A model generated the notes under the pieces. The model searched no databases and was not told where the DNA came from. It saw nothing but the letters and a program-made list of their open reading frames with translations. A stretch of DNA of 9,706 nucleotides from an uncultured Peptostreptococcaceae bacterium (lineage in GTDB: Bacteria; Bacillota; Clostridia; Tissierellales; Peptoniphilaceae), in contig CAMDZK010000027.1 in the NCBI GenBank assembly GCA_945910665.1, positions 1 through 9,706 of the forward strand, read 5' to 3'. Below, piece after piece: positions 5,445 through 9,706 of the stretch. Made by a program: the position numbers and the translations under genes. Within the stretch, counting starts at the first letter, position 1; the number at the start of each line of letters is the position of its first letter.

Positions 5445-6374
5445 ATGTTAAAGTACATAGTAAAACGATCACTGATGATGTTTATCTCCCTATTTATCGT
5501 CACAACAGCAACATTCTTTATGATGCACTCGATACCAGGGAACCCCCTAGGTGCTCAAGCGAGGGTCATGCCACCTGAAGTTATCGAAGCATACAACGAA
5601 AAATACGGACTCAACGAGCCTATCCCAACACAATATGGGAAATACTTGAAAAACCTCATCGTGAATCAAGACTTTGGGATTTCCTACAAATACCCAGGTC
5701 GCTCCATTACCGATACGATTACGACGACATCACCCGTGTCCTTACGCATCGGTTTACAAGCGTTAGCCATTGGTCTTCCCATTGGTATCGCATTGGGTGT
5801 AATTGCAGCACTCAGACGTGGAACATTGACAGAATCTGCCATTTCCCTCATTTCAATTATCGGGATTACAGTGCCGGTATTTATTCTCGCAGCTGTTTTC
5901 CAATACTTTTTTGCCGTAAAACTTGGAATTCTTCCAACCTCAGGATGGGGTGGATTTAAATTTACGGTTTTGCCAACCATGGCCATGATGTTTGGACCCA
6001 TTGCTACTTACTCTAGATACATGAAATCCAATACATTGGAAGTACTATCCCAAGATTACATCCTCACAGCGGAAGCAAAGGGCGTATCCAGAATGGGCAT
6101 CATCTTTAAGCATGTCATTCGTAATGCGATTCTCCCTGTAATCACCCTGTTAGGACCACAAATTGCCGCTGTATTTACAGGATCCTTTGTCGTCGAGCAA
6201 ATCTTCTCGATCCCAGGTCTTGGATATTACTTTGTAACTGCGATTCAAAACTCAGACTATAACATGATTATCGGAACTACAGTATTTTATTCTGCCATCT
6301 TTATTGTCGGCCAATTGTTAGTCGACATCTTATACGGTGTTGTGGATCCAAGAATCAGAGTCAACGAAGATTAG
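5445..6374 (+). CDS. oppB: Oligopeptide ABC transporter permease OppB
   Basis: This 309-aa inner-membrane protein starts at ATG 5445 with AGGAG (5430-5434) ten bases upstream. Residues 1-30 are the N-terminal anchor typical of OppB/DppB (MLKYIVKRSLMM, then a hydrophobic helix ending HSIPGNPLG). Residues 50-85 are the periplasmic-side loop (YGLNEPIPTQYGKYL, NQDFGISYKYPG). The membrane core has further hydrophobic segments near 103-122, 132-155, 172-190, 230-252 and 275-298. The binding-protein-dependent permease EAA loop, which docks the ATPase, is at 209-231 (AEAKGVSRMGIIFKH, NAILP). The C-terminus DPRIRV is characteristic. It pairs with OppC to form the channel. Its stop overlaps the oppC ribosome binding site, so the two are translated in close sequence. 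Confidence 0.93.
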   Translation: MLKYIVKRSLMMFISLFIVTTATFFMMHSIPGNPLGAQARVMPPEVIEAYNEKYGLNEPIPTQYGKYLKNLIVNQDFGISYKYPGRSITDTITTTSPVSLRIGLQALAIGLPIGIALGVIAALRRGTLTESAISLISIIGITVPVFILAAVFQYFFAVKLGILPTSGWGGFKFTVLPTMAMMFGPIATYSRYMKSNTLEVLSQDYILTAEAKGVSRMGIIFKHVIRNAILPVITLLGPQIAAVFTGSFVVEQIFSIPGLGYYFVTAIQNSDYNMIIGTTVFYSAIFIVGQLLVDILYGVVDPRIRVNED

Positions 6375-6378
6375 GAGG
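6373..6378 (+). promoter_or_regulatory. Ribosome binding site that fixes the oppC start
   Basis: AGGAGG overlaps the oppB stop codon (TAG 6372-6374) and lies six bases before ATG 6385. The in-frame ATG at 6337 lies inside oppB without such a site, so 6385 is the real start. Confidence 0.85.
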
Positions 6379-6384
6379 TGCACT

Positions 6385-7317
6385 ATGGAAACATTCGAAA
6401 AAGGGATGTTTGATCGAATCCCAATTGAAGACAAATCAGCAGAATATATAGCGCGCCCCCAAGTGACCTATTGGCAAGATGCTTGGAGACGATTCAAAAA
6501 TAATCGCCTTGCGCTCGTCGCATTAGTTATTTTAGTGATGTTACTGCTCCTCGTTGTTTTTGGCCCAATGGTTTCAAAAAGCTTATACGGCTATGAAGTC
6601 AACACCATGGACTTCGTCGCAAAAAACCAAGGTCCATCCGCAAACCACTGGTTCGGTACCGACAGCTTAGGAAGAGACATCTTCACACGTGTTTGCTACG
6701 GGGGTCGTGTATCATTAGCCATCGGGATTATCGGTGCCTTAGTATCGACTGTCATTGGATCTATCTACGGAGCGATTTCTGCCTATGCAGGGGGTAAAGT
6801 AGACAACGTGATGATGCGTATTGTAGAAATTTTATCTTCAATTCCGTATCTACTCATCGTCATCTTGGTTTCCATCTTTTTTGGAGAAACCAATATCTTT
6901 ACTTTGATTGTCGCGATGACCATTACAGGATGGACGGGGATGGCACGACTTGTGCGCGGTCAATTATTATCCCTAAAAGAACAAGACTTTATCTTAGCAG
7001 CAGAAACCTTAGGGGTTTCCAATAAAGATATTATTTTAAAACATCTATTGCCAAATACCTTAAACGTCATCTTGATTTCCATCTCTTTTGACGTACCAGG
7101 GTACATCTTCTCCGAAGCCTTCCTATCCTTCTTAGGAATTGGAATCAAGCAACCTGCTACTTCTTGGGGTGCGATGGCATCGGAAGCGCAACGACAATTT
7201 ATGTTCTACCCTTACCAACTTTTCTTCCCATCTTTAATGATCGCGCTTACCATGCTTGCGTTTACATTAATCGGAGATGGATTAAGAGATGCTTTAGACC
7301 CTAAACTGAGACAGTAG
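6385..7317 (+). CDS. oppC: Oligopeptide ABC transporter permease OppC
   Basis: Starting at ATG 6385, the protein is 310 aa. A soluble N-terminal segment (about 1-40, with TYWQDAWRRFKNNRLALV leading into the first helix at 42-60) matches the OppC_N domain. The hallmark NHWFGTDSLGRDIFTRV follows at 87-103, then permease-core helices near 109-133, 150-166, 170-185, 225-250 and 282-298. The EAA loop is at about 205-228 (AAETLGVSNKDIILKHLLPN). SFLGIGIKQPATSWGAM and the ending GDGLRDALDPKLR are typical of OppC/DppC. It forms the transmembrane channel with OppB. It is separated from oppD by 8 bases containing its ribosome binding site (GGAGGAG), so the two are tightly co-transcribed. Confidence 0.93.
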   Translation: METFEKGMFDRIPIEDKSAEYIARPQVTYWQDAWRRFKNNRLALVALVILVMLLLLVVFGPMVSKSLYGYEVNTMDFVAKNQGPSANHWFGTDSLGRDIFTRVCYGGRVSLAIGIIGALVSTVIGSIYGAISAYAGGKVDNVMMRIVEILSSIPYLLIVILVSIFFGETNIFTLIVAMTITGWTGMARLVRGQLLSLKEQDFILAAETLGVSNKDIILKHLLPNTLNVILISISFDVPGYIFSEAFLSFLGIGIKQPATSWGAMASEAQRQFMFYPYQLFFPSLMIALTMLAFTLIGDGLRDALDPKLRQ

Positions 7318-7325
7318 GAGGAGAA

Positions 7326-8336
7326 ATGAGTAAAGATATAATTTTAAATGTAGAGAATTTACGCGTCTCCTTTCACACCTATGCAGGCGAAGTAAAAGCG
7401 GTCCGAGGCGTCGATTTTTACTTAAAACAAGGAGAAGTATTAGCCTTAGTTGGTGAGTCAGGATGTGGAAAAACCGTTACATCCAAAGCTGTACTCAGAT
7501 TGTTAAAAGAACCACCAGCAGAAATTTTACCAGGCTCTGTTATCGATTATAAAGGCGAAGACGTCACAAAAATGACATCCAAACGCCTTACCGAATACAA
7601 AGGGGGAGACGTGGCTATGATCTTCCAAGATCCTATGACCTCTTTAAACCCCACAATGAAAATCGGCCATCAAATCGATGAATCCTTAAAAATTCATACC
7701 AATCAATCGTCGGCGGAACGTAAAAAGACCGTTGTGAATCTTTTGAAAATGGTAAATATTCCAAATGCAGAAGACCGTTACGACCAATATCCTCACCAAT
7801 TATCTGGCGGTTTAAGACAACGTGTCATGATTGCAACAGCCCTTGCATGTAATCCATCCATTTTGATTGCCGATGAACCAACCACCGCCCTAGACGTAAC
7901 GATTCAAGCGCAAATTTTGGATTTGTTGGATGATCTGAGAGAAAAATCCAATACAGCGATTATGCTCATCACCCATGACTTAGGCGTTGTGGCAAACTTT
8001 GCCGACCGTATCCAAGTGATGTATGCTGGTGAAGTTGTAGAAACTGGAACTGTCGAAGAGATTTTCTACCAACCGCATCACCCATACACATGGGCTCTGT
8101 TAAAATCCGTGCCTAAAGTCACGGCAGACGGCAACGAACACTTGTACTCATTACAAGGAACGCCACCTGACTTAATTATGGATATTCCTGGCTGCCCATT
8201 CACCGATCGTTGTGAATATGCCATGAAAATATGTAGAGAGCGTCATCCAGAAAAAACGACGTTTTCTGAAACACACCATTGTTACTGTTGGTTAGAACAC
8301 AAAGACGCTCCGAAAGTAGAAAGGCCGGTGCTCTAA
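7326..8336 (+). CDS. oppD: Oligopeptide ABC transporter ATP-binding protein OppD
   Basis: This 336-aa ATPase has all catalytic motifs intact: Walker A GESGCGKT (43-50), Q-loop Gln101 in [12 protein letters not shown], signature LSGGLRQR (159-166), Walker B ILIADEP (179-185) and the H-loop His217. The C-terminal oligopeptide/dipeptide-transporter domain follows ([18 protein letters not shown], then GCPFTDRC). Cysteines at 290, 296, 303, 319 and 321 match the conserved Cys cluster that binds a [4Fe-4S] centre in a structurally characterised DppD homologue; iron-sulfur binding here is inference. It acts on the cytoplasmic face, pairing with OppF to power OppBC. The start ATG follows a GGAGGAG site by 4-5 bases. 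Its TAA stop directly abuts the oppF ATG. Confidence 0.94.
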   Translation: MSKDIILNVENLRVSFHTYAGEVKAVRGVDFYLKQGEVLALVGESGCGKTVTSKAVLRLLKEPPAEILPGSVIDYKGEDVTKMTSKRLTEYKGGDVAMIFQDPMTSLNPTMKIGHQIDESLKIHTNQSSAERKKTVVNLLKMVNIPNAEDRYDQYPHQLSGGLRQRVMIATALACNPSILIADEPTTALDVTIQAQILDLLDDLREKSNTAIMLITHDLGVVANFADRIQVMYAGEVVETGTVEEIFYQPHHPYTWALLKSVPKVTADGNEHLYSLQGTPPDLIMDIPGCPFTDRCEYAMKICRERHPEKTTFSETHHCYCWLEHKDAPKVERPVL

Positions 8337-9368
8337 ATGGAACTGCAAATTTTAAATGACCAAAAGCTTTTAGACTCCATGCGGGCAGAGCATCAAAAAT
8401 TAATTGATAAAAAAGAAGTTTTAGTCGAAGTCAAAGATTTAAGCAAATACTTTAATGTCGGCAAAGGTAAAACCCTAAAAGCTGTTGATGGGATCAACTT
8501 TAATATCTACAAAGGGGAAACCTTTGGACTCGTAGGGGAGTCTGGCTGTGGAAAAACGACCGTCGGAAGAACGATTTTAAACATTTACAAACCCACGAAA
8601 GGCGACGTTATTTTCCGTGGTGAAAATGTTAAAAATATTAAAGGGGCGAAAAAAGTTAGGAACTTTAAGAAAAACGCCCAAATGATTTTCCAAGACCCAT
8701 ATTCTTCCTTAGATGCGCGTATGACCATCGGAGAAATTATCGGAGAAGGCGTCAAAGTGCATTATCCAGACTATGATGAAAATAAAATCAAAAACCGCGT
8801 CTCTAATCTTCTTCAATTAGTCGGATTAAACCCAGAGCACGGCGCTCGCTTCCCCCACGAACTCAGTGGTGGACAAAGACAAAGGGTGGGAATCGCAAGA
8901 GCATTAGCCATTGACCCTGCCTTTATCGTCTGTGATGAACCGATCTCTGCACTGGACGTATCCATTCAAGCGCAAGTCGTCAACCTATTAAACTACTTGC
9001 AATGGGAAATGGGACTTACCTACTTGTTTATCTCCCATGACCTGTCGATGGTACAGCACATTTCAGACCGCGTCGGCGTTATGTACTTAGGAAACTTAGT
9101 GGAACTTGCAGACAATAAGCAATTGTATGCAAATCCTCTGCATCCTTACACACAAGCGCTTATTTCTGCCATTCCAGAAGCGGACCCTGAATCCACAACG
9201 AAAGACCGCATTAAATTGGAAGGAGAAATTCCTTCTCCTGTAAATAAACCATCCGGATGTTCATTCCATACAAGATGCATCCACTGCATGGACATTTGCA
9301 CAAAAGAAGTACCAAAAGTGACAGAACCAGAACCTGGACATTTCGTATCGTGCCACTTGTATAAATAA
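8337..9368 (+). CDS. oppF: Oligopeptide ABC transporter ATP-binding protein OppF
   Basis: This 343-aa ATPase is the partner of OppD. A variable N-terminal arm (1-30, charged) leads to LVEVKDLSKYF. The motifs are Walker A GESGCGKT (67-74), Q-loop Gln119 in MIFQDPYSSLD, signature LSGGQRQR (176-183), Walker B FIVCDEP (196-202) and H-loop His234. The C-terminal domain carries Cys308, 314, 317, 321 and 339 in the family pattern (GCSFHTRCIHCMDIC), again a possible iron-sulfur site. The ATG is immediately after the oppD stop (TAAATG), and only a poor AAGG-like site lies 12 bases upstream. Translation is therefore probably coupled to oppD. The next in-frame ATG (8379) has no better site. It is the last gene of the operon before a strong terminator. 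Confidence 0.94.
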   Translation: MELQILNDQKLLDSMRAEHQKLIDKKEVLVEVKDLSKYFNVGKGKTLKAVDGINFNIYKGETFGLVGESGCGKTTVGRTILNIYKPTKGDVIFRGENVKNIKGAKKVRNFKKNAQMIFQDPYSSLDARMTIGEIIGEGVKVHYPDYDENKIKNRVSNLLQLVGLNPEHGARFPHELSGGQRQRVGIARALAIDPAFIVCDEPISALDVSIQAQVVNLLNYLQWEMGLTYLFISHDLSMVQHISDRVGVMYLGNLVELADNKQLYANPLHPYTQALISAIPEADPESTTKDRIKLEGEIPSPVNKPSGCSFHTRCIHCMDICTKEVPKVTEPEPGHFVSCHLYK

Positions 9369-9371
9369 TTG

Positions 9372-9415
9372 TACGTACACAAAAAGGGCCTGAAAGGGTC
9401 CTTTTTCTGTACGTA
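9372..9415 (+). terminator. Long terminator hairpin closing the opp operon
   Basis: A two-part stem pairs TACGTACA (9372-9379) with TGTACGTA (9408-9415) and, inside one C-C mismatch, AAAAAGGGCC (9381-9390) with GGTCCTTTTT (9397-9406) including one G-T pair. The five Ts after the inner stem serve as the + strand U-tract, while the five As give one on the minus strand, so it may act in both directions. Confidence 0.88.
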
Positions 9416-9481
9416 AATCGAAGGATCTTTTGTAGGAAAAATTTTCGCATCGAGCAATGAAATCGTTCCAATCGAATCATT

Positions 9482-9490
9482 TGCTATACT
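9482..9490 (+). promoter_or_regulatory. Extended -10 promoter candidate for the malic enzyme gene
   Basis: TGCTATACT combines the TGn extension with TATACT (5/6 to the -10). No good -35 lies 16-18 nt upstream. It would give a leader of about 150 nt before the start codon at 9650, an unusually long untranslated region for this window. Confidence 0.45.
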
Positions 9491-9573
9491 ATGAGATGTA
9501 CGATACATTTTTTTCATGCATGGGTATGAAAGAATTGCGATACATAAAATCAAAAGTTAAAAATAAAACGAAA

Positions 9574-9622
9574 ACAATCCAAAGCATTGGCGCTGTGCAG
9601 CGCTTTGACTTGCATGGATTGT
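9574..9622 (+). promoter_or_regulatory. Structured leader ahead of the malic enzyme gene
   Basis: An outer stem ACAATCCA (9574-9581) / TGGATTGT (9615-9622) encloses an inner hairpin GCGCT (9590-9594) / AGCGC (9599-9603) with loop GTGC. The structure ends 17 bases before the AGGAGG site. No T-run follows, so it is not a terminator. It may be a cis-regulatory or protein-binding RNA; I recognise no known riboswitch family. Confidence 0.4.
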
Positions 9623-9649
9623 CAGAAGAAGAGAGTATAGGAGGAAGCA

Positions 9650-9706
9650 ATGGATACAATGGATAAGTCACTCGCTTTGCACAAAGAGTGGAAAGGAAAG
9701 ATTGAG
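9650..9706 (+). CDS. Malic enzyme, N-terminal fragment (runs off the window end)
   Basis: Only 19 codons are visible: MDTMDKSLALHKEWKGKIE. The ending LALHKEWKGKIE is the typical N-terminal block of bacterial malic enzymes (the 'LxLHxExKGKIE' start), which oxidatively decarboxylate malate to pyruvate with reduction of NAD or NADP in the cytosol. ATG 9650 is preceded at five bases by AGGAGG (9639-9644); the second in-frame ATG at 9659 is too far from that site. The gene lies downstream of the opp terminator with its own promoter candidate. Cofactor specificity and the catalytic residues are outside the window. Confidence 0.72.
   Translation, partial: MDTMDKSLALHKEWKGKIE

Noticed and set aside
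6337..6384. Upstream in-frame ATG giving oppC 16 more residues
   Set aside because: It lies inside oppB, has no ribosome binding site, and the added residues do not fit the OppC family, whereas ATG 6385 has a near-ideal AGGAGG.
9457..9666. 69-codon + strand open frame before the malic enzyme
   Set aside because: No ribosome binding site or family resemblance; it overlaps the malic enzyme start in another frame and covers the promoter candidate and leader hairpin.
1..9706. CRISPR array, tRNA, rRNA, toxin-antitoxin pair, phage or defence genes
   Set aside because: No regularly spaced direct repeats, tRNA folds, or recognisable defence or phage genes were seen in the window.

Overview
This window looks like chromosomal DNA from a low-GC Gram-positive (Firmicutes-type) anaerobe. 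The supporting evidence is strong AGGAGG-type ribosome binding sites, lipoprotein signal peptides with short Cys lipoboxes, a DUF896/YnzC-family gene (a family typical of Firmicutes), and AT-leaning sequence with many Rho-independent terminators. All supported protein genes lie on the + strand. I cannot name the species from sequence alone.

Layout. (1) Bases 1-1236 hold the 3' part of an ATP-type phosphoenolpyruvate carboxykinase gene, cut by the window edge and closed by a strong terminator (1249-1281). (2) Bases 1282-1539 contain no gene but are full of structure: a perfect 10-bp hairpin with a T-run on the minus strand only, a 14-bp inverted repeat about 95 bp across, and a further small hairpin. 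Together they suggest either a minus-strand small RNA or a MITE-like insertion. (3) Bases 1582-2414 carry a two-gene unit: a DUF896 (YnzC-like) protein and an unrecognised 187-aa protein starting at TTG, closed by a palindromic terminator. (4) Bases 2571-3140 carry a lipoprotein with a glycine-zipper, stress-protein-like domain, interrupted in frame by a TAG at codon 32. (5) Bases 3184-3570 are a very AT-rich stretch with no recognisable gene. (6) Bases 3686-9368 form a complete oligopeptide ABC importer operon, oppA-oppB-oppC-oppD-oppF, with a promoter candidate upstream, a 13-bp hairpin between oppA and oppB, and a long terminator after oppF. (7) Bases 9416-9706 hold a promoter candidate, a structured leader and the first 19 codons of a probable malic enzyme.

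How the genes fit together. The Opp system would capture peptides (OppA), move them through the OppBC channel and power this with the OppD and OppF ATPases, as expected in an amino-acid/peptide-using organism. The flanking PEP carboxykinase and malic enzyme both act at the PEP/pyruvate/C4-acid node, so the neighbourhood combines peptide uptake with C4 metabolism. They are separated from opp by terminators and are not obviously co-transcribed with it.

I did not find a clear new multi-gene system. The most unusual items are the nonsense-interrupted lipoprotein, the structured 1331-1512 region with a possible minus-strand transcript, and the structured leader ahead of the malic enzyme.
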